This document shows positions 42,896 to 52,161 of a stretch of 64,000 nt of DNA, piece by piece. The stretch comes from an uncultured Ectothiorhodospiraceae bacterium (GTDB lineage Bacteria; Pseudomonadota; Gammaproteobacteria; UBA9214). The first letter of the stretch is position 1, and each line of letters opens with the position of its first letter. The stretch lies in the NCBI GenBank assembly GCA_947258545.1, contig CAMYJI010000004.1:1-64000 (forward strand), in the 5' to 3' direction. The notes beneath the pieces were generated by a model. It had not been told where the DNA came from. It worked only from the letters and a program-made list of their open reading frames with translations, and made no database searches. Made by a program: the position numbers and the translations under genes.

Positions 42896-43215
42896 CTCTC
42901 AGCGCGGCTGAATGTCAATAAACTGTCAGTTAATTTTACACCAATCTCGATAAGCTAACGATTTGTTTATTAAGTATAAGTATCGGTTTCCCCGGGAATC
43001 ACCCGATTTAGTTGCCTCTAGCCTGTCTCGATGCTTTACAGAATGGCGCCCGGTGACTTCGCTTGTATAAAAAAAGAACCAGAAAACAAGTAGATGCGTT
43101 GTAGGAATGAAGATTGCATGTTAATTGACAGACAGGTGGGCGTTACCGGAATGGCGCACATGTACTATGATGACCACTGTGAACTTGATGTAATGACACT
43201 TCGATTTGTAGGGAC
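42896..43215. other. Upstream region of PEP-CTERM gene 2
   Basis: 320 bases, A/T-rich at its left end. A TTGACA (43125-43130) lacks a good partner -10, and TGGCGC-N5-TACT near 43153 is too far from the sigma-54 consensus. Nothing firm. Confidence 0.35.
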
Positions 43216-44220
43216 ATGACGAAGGGTATAACAAGAATGGTTAAATACAGTTTTTCACTCATCACGGCATCCGCGCTGGTGTTGATGGCCGGCGCCGTCA
43301 ATGCCGATATCTATGACCTCAGTTCTGACCCGGGCGGTGTTGATGCATTGACCGTCAGCGGGGATGGCCGGGTGGGCAGCGCTGCGAATTTTGAGGTCTA
43401 TGTCGAGCAACCGGCGGGCACGGGCTACATCGATCCCTTCCTGCGCACCCATGTCCCCGGGCAGAGCGAGGAGGGCGCCTGGTGCGCCACGGGCGGTGGA
43501 ACGCTTGATGGTAGATGCGAGCAGGGCTACAACACCGACGGCCGTCCCGTCGAGTTCGACACCAAGGACGAAAATCAATGGACCAAGTCCCTCCTGCTGA
43601 GCGACTTGCAGATCACCAGTGAGGGCTATGTGGAGTTCCTGCTGGACATCAACCAGGACCAGGGTGGCGCCGGAGAGGACCAGCAGCTGTCCCTGGACGA
43701 ACTCCAGTTTTTCGTCACCACGGATCCCAACCTCCTGGGTTACGATGACGTAAACAATAGATTTATTGACGATGTGGCCGGCGTGGCAGATAACGTCGCG
43801 CTGGCGTGGGAGCTGGATCGTTATCAAGACTGGAATCCCGGTGATGACCCCCCCGGGGAAGACGACTACATTCTGCTGGAGAACTGCAAGGCCCCCGGCA
43901 CCTGCGGCAGCGGTGATTACGATATGCTGGCCCAGATTGCCTACCAGGATTTCATAGACGCGGCTCTAGGGACCGGTGATTCTGATTCAGGAGGGATCGT
44001 AGATTATACCGAGGGTGACGAGCTCTATGTCGTATTGTTCAACCGCTTCGGCGACAACCAGGGCGAGGGCCGAAACAACCCGGGTTCGAACGACGGCTTC
44101 GAGGAATGGTCCGGCGTCCTCTTTACGGCTCCCGAGGTGCCCGAACCGGCAGTGGCCTCGCTGCTGTTCGCCGGCCTTGTCGGGGTGTGGGCCACGCGGC
44201 GTCGCCGCAGGAGCCCCTGA
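43216..44220 (+). CDS. PEP-CTERM sorting-domain protein 2
   Basis: A 334-residue exported protein. Signal peptide (FSLITASALVLMAGAVNA), an acidic Asp/Gly-rich body with two possible disulfide pairs (ATGGGTLDGRCEQG; CKAPGTCGSG), and the C-terminal sorting signal VPEPAVASLLFAGLVGVWAT followed by RRRRR. The alternative ATG at 43237 has GAAGGG upstream and would give a tighter signal peptide. It is an XrtA substrate; mature function unknown. A strong terminator follows. Confidence 0.94.
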   Translation: MTKGITRMVKYSFSLITASALVLMAGAVNADIYDLSSDPGGVDALTVSGDGRVGSAANFEVYVEQPAGTGYIDPFLRTHVPGQSEEGAWCATGGGTLDGRCEQGYNTDGRPVEFDTKDENQWTKSLLLSDLQITSEGYVEFLLDINQDQGGAGEDQQLSLDELQFFVTTDPNLLGYDDVNNRFIDDVAGVADNVALAWELDRYQDWNPGDDPPGEDDYILLENCKAPGTCGSGDYDMLAQIAYQDFIDAALGTGDSDSGGIVDYTEGDELYVVLFNRFGDNQGEGRNNPGSNDGFEEWSGVLFTAPEVPEPAVASLLFAGLVGVWATRRRRRSP

Positions 44221-44247
44221 CCTCAAACAACACCAACACCAATCCAC

Positions 44248-44272
44248 AGGCCGGCTTCATGCCGGCCTTTTT
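44248..44272 (+). terminator. Rho-independent terminator
   Basis: AGGCCGGC-TTCAT-GCCGGCCT then a T run, 28 bases after the PEP-CTERM gene 2 stop. Confidence 0.93.
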
Positions 44273-44287
44273 AGTGCCTGTCGAAAA

Positions 44288-44361
44288 AAGGGGCATTCCG
44301 GTTTTTGTATTGTTTCGCCGGCCTGGATTTCCCGATGGCCGAAAAACCGGGATGTCCCCTT
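44288..44361. repeat. Imperfect 20-bp inverted repeat
   Basis: AAGGGGCATTCCGGTTTTT at 44288 pairs imperfectly with AAAAACCGGGATGTCCCCTT at 44342, enclosing about 35 bases. It is reminiscent of a miniature element. Confidence 0.6.
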
Positions 44362-44479
44362 GATTCAGAAAGATAATTCCCCGTGGCAATTCAGTGGAAT
44401 TGGTGTATGTTTGCAGACAGATTTAATGTGACATTCTGCACAGAAAAGAATATAGTTAATGATTACAGGCGCCTTAAAT

Positions 44480-44507
44480 TTGACGGTGCCTTGTATAACT
44501 ATATGAT
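44480..44507 (+). promoter_or_regulatory. Sigma-70 promoter of the EPS export operon
   Basis: TTGACG and TATGAT are 16 bases apart, 55 bases before the export lipoprotein ATG, following a terminator. Good fit to housekeeping promoters. Confidence 0.6.
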
Positions 44508-44561
44508 ATCCAGAAGAATTAAGGATTAATCCACGGACCACTATCTACCAGGGGATCGACC

Positions 44562-45194
44562 ATGAAGACGCTCAACTCTTCGCCTCGCGTTGTCAATACG
44601 GTTTTTTCATTGCTGCTGCTGGTGCTGATATCCGGTTGCGCCAGCAAGTACCCGACACTCGAGGGGGGCGCGCCCCCGGTCCAGGTGACACCCGACTACC
44701 TGGTCGGCGCCGGTGACAGTGTCAATATCTTCGTCTGGCGCAATCCCGAGCTTTCAGAGACCGTGACCGTCCGCCCGGACGGGAAAATCACCACCCCGTT
44801 GATCGAGGACGTGCCGGCCAGCGGCAAGACCCCGACCCAGCTGGCGCGGGACATGGAAAAGGAACTCTCGGTGTATGTGAAGAACCCGGTGGTCACGGTC
44901 ATGGTCGATGGTTTCGTCGGCCCCTACAGTGAACAGATCCGCGTGGTCGGTGAAGCAGCCAATCCCCAGTCGCTGGCCTACCGTGACCAGATGACCCTGC
45001 TGGACCTGGTGATCGCGGTCGGTGGCTTGACCGAGTTCGCGGACGGCAACAAGGCCAGCATCGTGCGGGTGGTCGACGGTGAGTGGAAACAGTTCGGCGT
45101 GCGTATCGATGACCTCATCGACGATGCGGATATCGGCGCGAACGCCTACATGCTGCCCGGCGATATCCTCATCATCCCCGAGTCCTGGTTCTAG
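44562..45194 (+). CDS. XrtA/PEP-CTERM polysaccharide export lipoprotein (Wza-like)
   Basis: A 210-residue outer-membrane export protein. Lipobox LISGC (Cys about 26), then the polysaccharide export domain DYLVGAGDSVNIFVWRNPEL, TVRPDGKITTPLIEDVPASG, and a SLBB domain with RVVGEAANPQSLAYRDQMTL. It ends in MLPGDILIIPESWF. It should form the outer-membrane channel for the exopolysaccharide together with the chain-length protein encoded next. AGGGGAT precedes the ATG. Confidence 0.95.
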   Translation: MKTLNSSPRVVNTVFSLLLLVLISGCASKYPTLEGGAPPVQVTPDYLVGAGDSVNIFVWRNPELSETVTVRPDGKITTPLIEDVPASGKTPTQLARDMEKELSVYVKNPVVTVMVDGFVGPYSEQIRVVGEAANPQSLAYRDQMTLLDLVIAVGGLTEFADGNKASIVRVVDGEWKQFGVRIDDLIDDADIGANAYMLPGDILIIPESWF

Positions 45195-45388
45195 CGCGGC
45201 CGGTCCCGGGAGACGGGCAGTAACCGGCAGACAGGCATATCAGGCGTTCATAGCCGGATTTACAACAAACAAGGGAGCCCGGCCGGTCGTGGGGATTATA
45301 AGTACCGGTCTGAATAACCAGGCAGGAGGCGACATTATCCCGCGCGCAGTGTGGGCAGTCTTTTAGCGGGGCGAAGGAAGATTCTGAA

Positions 45389-46954
45389 ATGCGTGAACTC
45401 TACGAGCTGTTTCTGGCCTATGTAAGCGGCATCTGGCGGTATCGCTGGTATATGATGCTGGCGGCCTGGGGCGTATCCATCGCGGGTTGGGGCTATGTCC
45501 ACCAGCTCCCTGATGAGTACGAGGCCACGGCACGGGTCAATGTCGACACCCAGTCCATTCTCCAGCCGCTGCTCCGGGGGCTGACCATCGGTACGAATAC
45601 CTCTGCGCGGGTCCGGCTGGTGACCAGCACGCTGTTAAGCCGCCCGAATCTCGAGAAGCTGACGCGGATGACGGACCTCGACCTGGTCGCGACCACGCCG
45701 GGAGAAATGGAGGAACTGCTGGATGACCTTGGCAGTGATATCCGCATCTCCAGCACCCGCGAGAATGATCTCTACACGATTTCATACCAGGACAGTGACC
45801 CCCAGGTGGCCAAGCGGGTGGTGCAGTCGCTGCTGACGATATTCGTGGAAAGCACCCTGGGCGAGCGACGCGCCGAAACCGACACGGCACAGGAGTTCGT
45901 GGAGGGGCAGATCAAGGGATACGAGGCCAAGCTGAGAGAGGCAGAAGTCAGGCTGGCTGATTTCAAGCGGACCCATGTCGGCCAGATGCCGGGATCGGGG
46001 GAGGATTATTACAGCCAGTTAAAGATGGCCATGGATGATCTCCAGCAGGCGCAGCTGGCATTGCGGGAGGCCCGTAACCGGAGCAACCGCCTCAAACAGC
46101 AAATGGAAGATGATGAGGATTCCTATCTCATGTTCAGCGAGCTGCAGCCCGGTACCGGCTCGGCGCTGGACATGCGCATACAGAACCTCAATGAACGCAT
46201 GGATGAGTTGCTGCTCAAATACACCGAAAAGCACCCGGACGTGGTCGAGATAAGATATTTGGTCGCAGACCTGGAGAAACAACGGGAAGAAGAACGTGCA
46301 TTGATGGATGAAATGGACATGGGTCCCTCGGACAATCCCGTCTACCAGCAAATGAAGATGCAGCTGGCGCAGGCCGATGCCCAGGTCTCGTCCATCCGGG
46401 CACGGGTCGGCGAATACCAGCACCGCGTGAACCGGCTCAAGGAGATGGTCGATACCATCCCCAAGGTCGAGGCCGAACTCAAACAGCTCAACCGCGACTA
46501 TGAGGTGCACCAGCAGAACTTCCAGACCCTGCTCCAGCGCCGTGAAGCGGCCCAAATCTCGGAACAGGCGGAAATCAGCGGTGACCAGATAAAATTCCGC
46601 GTGGTTGATCCCCCGCGGGTGCCGCTCACCCCCTCCGCACCCAACCGGCCCTTGCTGATGACGGGGGTGCTCCTGTTCAGTTTCGCCGTCGGGGCCGCGC
46701 TGGCGCTGTTTCTGTACCTGCTGCGGCCGACACTGGACAATCCGCGCACCGTCATGGATATCCTCGGGAAGCCGGTGCTGGGAGCAATTTCCATGGTGCA
46801 TGATGCACAGTTTGGCAGGCAGCGTCGTAATGCCGTGCTGGCCTATGTGGCGGCCTGCCTGATGTTGCTGGTCCTGTATGTCGGGGTGATGGCGGTTGGT
46901 GAGATGGAGATCAGTATGGCGGGACTACCCAAGGCACTGATGGGGAGCGGTTGA
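45389..46954 (+). CDS. XrtA/PEP-CTERM polysaccharide chain-length determinant (Wzc-type co-polymerase)
   Basis: A 521-residue inner-membrane protein: N-terminal transmembrane helix (YRWYMMLAAWGVSIAGWGYV), a Wzz domain with a long periplasmic coiled coil (about residues 150-400, EMVDTIPKVEAELKQLNRDY) and a C-terminal helix (LLMTGVLLFSFAVGAALALF) plus another hydrophobic segment near residue 500. It regulates polymer length and partners the tyrosine kinase encoded in the overlapping next gene. AAGGAAG precedes the ATG. Confidence 0.95.
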   Translation: MRELYELFLAYVSGIWRYRWYMMLAAWGVSIAGWGYVHQLPDEYEATARVNVDTQSILQPLLRGLTIGTNTSARVRLVTSTLLSRPNLEKLTRMTDLDLVATTPGEMEELLDDLGSDIRISSTRENDLYTISYQDSDPQVAKRVVQSLLTIFVESTLGERRAETDTAQEFVEGQIKGYEAKLREAEVRLADFKRTHVGQMPGSGEDYYSQLKMAMDDLQQAQLALREARNRSNRLKQQMEDDEDSYLMFSELQPGTGSALDMRIQNLNERMDELLLKYTEKHPDVVEIRYLVADLEKQREEERALMDEMDMGPSDNPVYQQMKMQLAQADAQVSSIRARVGEYQHRVNRLKEMVDTIPKVEAELKQLNRDYEVHQQNFQTLLQRREAAQISEQAEISGDQIKFRVVDPPRVPLTPSAPNRPLLMTGVLLFSFAVGAALALFLYLLRPTLDNPRTVMDILGKPVLGAISMVHDAQFGRQRRNAVLAYVAACLMLLVLYVGVMAVGEMEISMAGLPKALMGSG

Positions 46955-47898
46955 TGAGCATTTTCGAGAAGGCATTTGAAAAGATGGGTGACAAGCCCGG
47001 CCCGGACCAGGGGGAGGGCTTGGCGGACATGACGGAAACCCGCGAATCCGTGGTTAACGATGCACCTTCCACAGAATTCCCGGGCGACACGGCGCAACCG
47101 GGCGATGGCCTGTACCGGGGTGACGGCCACGGGAAGCCGATCAAGCTGGACCTCACCGGTCTCAAGGCGGCAGGCCTGGTCGATCCCCGCTCGGACAAGA
47201 CCAACCGCACAGCGGAAGAATTCCGGCGCATCAAGCGCCCCTTGCTGATGCATGCCGAGGGCAGGGGTGCCAGCCAGGTCGGTAACGCCAACCTGATCAT
47301 GGTGACCAGCTCCATGCCCGGGGAAGGCAAGACGTTCACCTCGATCAACCTCGCCATGAGCATTGCCATGGAGATGGACAAGACCGTGCTGCTGGTGGAT
47401 TCCGATGTGGCCAAACCCGATGTGACCTCCAGGCTGGGCATAGAGGCCAAGGCGGGCCTGATCGATGTGCTGCTGGACGAGGGGACGGTGCTGCAGGACG
47501 TGTTGCTGAAGACCGACATCCCCAAGTTGAGCCTGCTGCCATCCGGCCGGCGCCATGTGCATGCGACGGAACTGCTGGCCAGTGAACGCATGCGCCAGCT
47601 GACGCTGGAATTGGCCACCCGCTACCCCGACCGGATCGTCATCTTTGACTCCCCGCCCTTGCTGCTGACCAGCGAGGCCCGTGTGCTGGCGGGCTTGATG
47701 GGACAGATTGTCGTCGTTGTCGAGGAGGGGAAGACCTCTCAGGATGTGGTCAAGGACGCGGTGGCCATGCTGGCTGCCAATGAGATCGTCGGTGTGGTGC
47801 TGAACAAGGGCGTGCGCCGGGTGCGCGGGAAACACTACGGAGGGTATGGCTACGACTATGGCTATGGATACGGATACGGATATGGTCGGGGCCGCTAA
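46954..47898 (+). CDS. XrtA-associated tyrosine autokinase (BY-kinase)
   Basis: A 314-residue cytoplasmic bacterial tyrosine kinase. P-loop SSMPGEGKTFTSINLA (Walker A), VLLVDSDVAKPDVTSRLG (Walker A'), and RIVIFDSPPLLL (Walker B). The C-terminal tail is a run of eight tyrosines alternating mainly with glycine (YGYDYGYGYGYGYGRGR), the autophosphorylation cluster. It works with the co-polymerase in cycles of phosphorylation that drive polymer export. The ATG overlaps the previous stop by one base. Confidence 0.96.
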   Translation: MSIFEKAFEKMGDKPGPDQGEGLADMTETRESVVNDAPSTEFPGDTAQPGDGLYRGDGHGKPIKLDLTGLKAAGLVDPRSDKTNRTAEEFRRIKRPLLMHAEGRGASQVGNANLIMVTSSMPGEGKTFTSINLAMSIAMEMDKTVLLVDSDVAKPDVTSRLGIEAKAGLIDVLLDEGTVLQDVLLKTDIPKLSLLPSGRRHVHATELLASERMRQLTLELATRYPDRIVIFDSPPLLLTSEARVLAGLMGQIVVVVEEGKTSQDVVKDAVAMLAANEIVGVVLNKGVRRVRGKHYGGYGYDYGYGYGYGYGRGR

Positions 47899-47905
47899 TA
47901 CCCGC

Positions 47906-49453
47906 ATGCGCGCCCAAAGAACCCTGCCAGGCCGGCCCTCAACAGTCTGTGGGCCTAGGCTGGCACTGGGGTGTCTGCTGCTGTCTCTTACTGCAGCCGA
48001 GGCGGGGGAGTGGGACATCACCCCGCGCCTGTCGGTGGCCGAGGTCTACAGCGACAATATCAATCTCGACGACAACGACAAGGAGAGCGACCTGATCACG
48101 GAGATCACGCCCGGGCTCAGTGTCCATGGCCAAGGGGGGCGACTCTCGGTCGATTTTGATTACCAGTTGCAGAACACGATCTTTATCGACAACAGCGACG
48201 CCAACGGCAGTTTCCACCAGTTGTCCGCGGATGCCACGGCCGAGCTGGCGAAGGACCTCTTTTTTCTGGACGCCTCGAGCAGCATGGGGCAGGCCATTAT
48301 CGATGCCGATGAGACCTTTTCCGTGGGCAACCTGAACACCGCAGGCAACCGGACCGATTTCATCACCTATAGCCTGAGCCCCTATCTTCAGCCCCATTTC
48401 GGCGGCTACGCGGACGCGACGCTGCGCTATACCTACAGCGATATAGCCTACGACGAGGGCGCCTCCGATGGTGCGCAGGATCGCTTCGATGCCAGCATCG
48501 TCAGCGGGCGCAAGTTCGGGCCGCTGTCCTGGTCTGCCAACTATGAATTCGCGGATGTCGAACGCGACGACAGCAGCGACGAACGCTTCGAAAATGCCGA
48601 TGCCAGCGCGCGCTATCGCATCAATGACCAGTTCAGCCTGGTCGCTTATGGCGGCTATTCCAACGATGAGCTACAGACCACCGAGGCCATTGAAAACGGC
48701 TCTTACTGGTCCCTGGGTGCCTTCTGGCAGCCCAGCCGCTACTACTCCATCGAGGCCACCAAGGGTGAGCGGCAAGAGACCGCCAGCCTGGGACTGTATC
48801 CCACGCGGCGCACCTCGCTGCTTATCAACTACCGCGACCGGGAGGTCGGCACGAATCCGGGGGCGGTCTGGAGCGGCTCCCTGCAACACCGCACCCGGCG
48901 CACCACCTGGTCTGCGAACTACCTCGAGGACACCACGACCGAGCAGCAGCTGCGGCTGTTAGCCGATTCGATATTCCTCGGGATCGATCCCCTCACCGGT
49001 GAGATCAATACCAATCCCCAGCCCGGCGACCTGGTGGTCGAGGTGCCGATCGATCCCGTCTTCTCGCTCACGAACGAGGTCATCGAGCGCGAACGTGCCT
49101 CTGCGTCGGTCGGCATGAAGACCGGCCGTAGCGGCCTGCAGTTCACGGTCTTCGACGAGCGCCGCACGCGCCTGACCTCGCTCACAGAAGAGCACACCCG
49201 GGGGCTGAGCGCCTCCTGGAACCGGCGGGTTGCCCCGCGCACCAATTCAACGCTGACAGGTTCGTGGCAACGGTTCTCGGACGTGGACGACACCGACAGC
49301 GACTTCTGGTATGTACAGGCGCAGCTCCGGCGCCAGATCAGGCCCAAACTGAACGGCTCGGTCGAATATCGCTTCACCCGCCAGGACGACGATGATGACC
49401 TGAATGACTATGATGAGAACCGGGTCATGGCCCGCCTGACAGCGTATTTCTAG
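47906..49453 (+). CDS. PEP-CTERM system-associated outer-membrane protein
   Basis: A 515-residue beta-barrel protein of the family that accompanies the XrtA EPS cluster. It has a signal peptide (LALGCLLLSLTAAEAGEW), a PRLSVAEVYSDNINLDDNDK N-terminal strand typical of the family, many amphipathic strands, and the terminal outer-membrane signature NRVMARLTAYF. An upstream in-frame start would overlap the kinase gene; ATG 47906 (MRAQRTLPGR) was chosen. Probably a secretin-like or porin component for export of polymer. Confidence 0.9.
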   Translation: MRAQRTLPGRPSTVCGPRLALGCLLLSLTAAEAGEWDITPRLSVAEVYSDNINLDDNDKESDLITEITPGLSVHGQGGRLSVDFDYQLQNTIFIDNSDANGSFHQLSADATAELAKDLFFLDASSSMGQAIIDADETFSVGNLNTAGNRTDFITYSLSPYLQPHFGGYADATLRYTYSDIAYDEGASDGAQDRFDASIVSGRKFGPLSWSANYEFADVERDDSSDERFENADASARYRINDQFSLVAYGGYSNDELQTTEAIENGSYWSLGAFWQPSRYYSIEATKGERQETASLGLYPTRRTSLLINYRDREVGTNPGAVWSGSLQHRTRRTTWSANYLEDTTTEQQLRLLADSIFLGIDPLTGEINTNPQPGDLVVEVPIDPVFSLTNEVIERERASASVGMKTGRSGLQFTVFDERRTRLTSLTEEHTRGLSASWNRRVAPRTNSTLTGSWQRFSDVDDTDSDFWYVQAQLRRQIRPKLNGSVEYRFTRQDDDDDLNDYDENRVMARLTAYF

Positions 49454-49455
49454 TC

Positions 49456-50349
49456 ATGTACGAGCAGTTCTACAATCTGAAAGCGAACCCCTTCCGGCTG
49501 AGTCCGGATCCGCGATTGCTGTTTCACGCTAGCGGGCACCGCAAGGCGCTGGCCTGCCTTCATTACGGCCTGCAGCAGGGGGAGGGTTTCATTGTGGTGA
49601 CCGGGCATGTCGGCGCCGGCAAGACGCTGCTGGCCCGCGCCATGCTGTCGCAGGTCGACAAGGCCAGGGTGCTGGCCGTCGAACTGGTCACCACGCAGCC
49701 GGATTCCGATGATGTGCTGCGCCTGGTGGCGGCGGCCCTGGGGCTGACTCACCGGGGGCTGGCCCGGTCGGCCCTGTTGAAGCATATCGAGACCTTCCTG
49801 GTGGCACGGGCCCGGGAAGGCCGGCGCGTGATGTTGCTGGTGGACGAGGCCCAGAACCTTACGGCGGATGCGCTTGAAGAGCTGCGCATGTTGTCCAACT
49901 TTCAAGTGGGCGAGAAGACGCAGTTGCAAAGCTTGCTGTTCGGCCAGGAGGCGTTCCGCATGACATTGAGCGCCCCCGGGATGGAACAGTTGCGCCAGCG
50001 GGTCATCGCCACCGCTCACCTGGGGCCGCTCAGCCGGGAGGAGACCCGGGACTATATTCTGCATCGCCTGAAACTTTGCGGCTGGGAGGATGATCCCCGC
50101 TTCACCGACGGGGCCTGCGCACTGATCTTCGAGGACACCGGCGGAAACCCGCGCCGGATCAACCTGCTGTGTGAGCGGGTATTGCTGTTCGGCAGCATCG
50201 AGGAGTTGCATGAAATCGATCATCTCGCGGTGCGGACGGTCATGGACGAGATGCGCCAGGAGCACTGCATCCCCGACGCTGCAGCGGCGCCATCCACCAC
50301 AATGGGGGCCGGTAGCGGTAAACAATTCGGGATCCTCAAGCGGGCCTGA
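49456..50349 (+). CDS. XrtA-associated AAA ATPase (ExeA/GspA-like)
   Basis: A 297-residue ATPase starting MYEQFYNLKANPFRLSPDPR. Walker A GHVGAGKTLLARAMLS, Walker B RVMLLVDEAQNLTADALEEL, sensor PR motif NPRRINLLCERVL. It lacks the peptidoglycan-binding C-terminus of ExeA. Probably energises assembly of the export machine. It starts two bases after the previous stop. Confidence 0.94.
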   Translation: MYEQFYNLKANPFRLSPDPRLLFHASGHRKALACLHYGLQQGEGFIVVTGHVGAGKTLLARAMLSQVDKARVLAVELVTTQPDSDDVLRLVAAALGLTHRGLARSALLKHIETFLVARAREGRRVMLLVDEAQNLTADALEELRMLSNFQVGEKTQLQSLLFGQEAFRMTLSAPGMEQLRQRVIATAHLGPLSREETRDYILHRLKLCGWEDDPRFTDGACALIFEDTGGNPRRINLLCERVLLFGSIEELHEIDHLAVRTVMDEMRQEHCIPDAAAAPSTTMGAGSGKQFGILKRA

Positions 50350-50536
50350 GTCGTCGAAATCAGACGTGGTCGTCTATTGCCCCGGTTCCTGATGCTGTGC
50401 AACCGGGCTGCGTGCCAGGACCGTCAGCGCTGTGAACGACGGCTGACTACACTGGAGAAGAACTAAAGGCAAAGGCAGCCGAGCCATAAGACCCGACCAG
50501 GTCAGCGGACCCGGCGCTTCGACCGAGACAAGAACA

Positions 50537-51712
50537 ATGAATGACGACGTGTCAGCATTTAACCATGGCCCCATCCTCTGCGTGGTCGGCGCGCGCCCGA
50601 ACTACATGAAAATAGCACCGATTATCAAAGAGTTGAAACGCATACCTGATTCCATATCGACAAGGCTCGTGCACACCGGACAGCACTATGATCCGGAAAT
50701 GAATGACGCCTTCTTTACCCAGCTGCAGATCCCCCCGCCCGATATCGAGCTGAACGTCGGTTCGGCCAGCCATGCCGTGCAGACCGCCGAAATCATGCAG
50801 CGCTTCGAGCCGGTGATTGAAGCGGAGAATCCGGCGGCGGTCCTGGTGGTCGGCGATGTGAACTCGACCATTGCCTGTGCACTGGTCGCTTCCAAGAGGC
50901 AGATCCCGGTCATCCATGTGGAGGCGGGTCTGCGCAGCTACGATCGCAGTATGCCCGAAGAGATCAACCGCGTGCTGACCGACCAGATTGCAGAACTGCT
51001 GTTTATCACCGAACCGGAGGCGCACGGGAACTTGCTGCGGGAAGGGGTGGCGGCTGACAGGATCCATTTTGTCGGCAATGTCATGATCGACACCCTGCGG
51101 CGCTGCCAGGCGAGGGCGGTACCGCCGCAGGTTACGCTGGCTGCCGTTGATCAGCGGGACCTGTTCCTGTCTGCTGACGCCGGTTATTGCATCCTGACCC
51201 TGCACCGTCCCTCCAATGTGGATGATCCCCGGGTCTTCAGACATATCCTGGAAACGGTGCGCACCGTGAGCGAGCGGATCCCGGTGGTCTTTCCCGTTCA
51301 TCCGCGTACCCGCAAGCAGGCAGCCACGCTGAATCTGCAGGGTCTGCTCGAATCGCCGCGCATCGCGCTCCTGCAACCCCTGGGGTATCTGGAAATGCTC
51401 GGGCTGGTCTCCGGCGCCCAGGTGGTTCTGACGGACTCCGGCGGACTCCAGGAGGAGACCACGGCCCTGGGTATCCCGTGCATCACTCTGCGGCACAACA
51501 CCGAACGCCCGGTCACCGAGGAACAGGGCACCAACACCGTGGTCGGCCACGACCGGCAGCGCATCCTGGCTATTGTCGATGACGTGCTGCAGACCGGCGG
51601 CAAACGGGGCCGGGTGCCCGAGCTCTGGGATGGCAAGGCCGCGGTGCGCATCAAGCAGGTCCTGAACGAATGGCTGCAGCAACGCCAGGAAAAACTCGCC
51701 ATTGCTAATTAA
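50537..51712 (+). CDS. wecB: UDP-N-acetylglucosamine 2-epimerase (non-hydrolysing)
   Basis: A 391-residue GT-B fold epimerase that makes UDP-ManNAc from UDP-GlcNAc. Motifs: VVGARPNYMKIAPIIKEL, THTGQHY-type VHTGQHYDPEMND, HVEAGLRSYDRSMPEEINR, VLTDSGGLQEETTALGIP and TLRHNTERPVT. It supplies an N-acetyl sugar for the exopolysaccharide, which would fit the deacetylase gene downstream. Confidence 0.96.
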   Translation: MNDDVSAFNHGPILCVVGARPNYMKIAPIIKELKRIPDSISTRLVHTGQHYDPEMNDAFFTQLQIPPPDIELNVGSASHAVQTAEIMQRFEPVIEAENPAAVLVVGDVNSTIACALVASKRQIPVIHVEAGLRSYDRSMPEEINRVLTDQIAELLFITEPEAHGNLLREGVAADRIHFVGNVMIDTLRRCQARAVPPQVTLAAVDQRDLFLSADAGYCILTLHRPSNVDDPRVFRHILETVRTVSERIPVVFPVHPRTRKQAATLNLQGLLESPRIALLQPLGYLEMLGLVSGAQVVLTDSGGLQEETTALGIPCITLRHNTERPVTEEQGTNTVVGHDRQRILAIVDDVLQTGGKRGRVPELWDGKAAVRIKQVLNEWLQQRQEKLAIAN

Positions 51713-52161
51713 CAGCCGTAGGGTGCGCTGTGCGCACCAGAGATAGCCACGGAATCCACGGAAGAACACGGAAAGATAAAAGCTCGAAACGTGAAACACG
51801 ATGCGAGTAGGTTGGGTAAAGGAGCGAAAGCGACGTACCCAACATGATACGGGACTGATTTTATCCCCTCTCCCCAACCCTCTCCCGGAGGGAGAGGGAG
51901 TTAACGGGTAGCAAGTAGGTTGGGTAAAGGAGCAATAGCGACGTACCCAACACAAGGCGGGACTGCTTGACGCTGGCGATAATTAAGTTGAGGAAGGCCT
52001 GATTAACGCATCTTGCGTCATTCCGGCGAAGGCCGGAATCCAGTAGCGTTGTGATTACCAACTACTGGATTCCGGGTCGCAGCTCAGCTCCGCCCGGAAT
52101 GACGGCTTGATCAGACTTATCTTAAACAGGCAACCGTTTTTTGCAGGGAGAATGCACCGCA
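51713..52161. repeat. Patchwork of intergenic repeats after wecB
   Basis: No gene. Contents: a GGTGCGC-TGT-GCGCACC hairpin (51722-51738); two near-identical ~51-bp copies starting AGTAGGTTGGGTAAAGGAGC and ending GGGACTG (51806-51857 and 51914-51965); a CCTCTCCCCAACCCTCT block (51867-51883) found inverted near 55435; and a full CATTCCGG-family element (51989-52126). Confidence 0.8.

Noticed and set aside
43153-43167. Sigma-54 site before PEP-CTERM gene 2
   Set aside because: TGGCGC-N5-TACT departs from consensus at both key elements.
50552-51955. 467-codon minus-strand frame opposite wecB
   Set aside because: Shadow of wecB extended through repeats; no recognisable domain.
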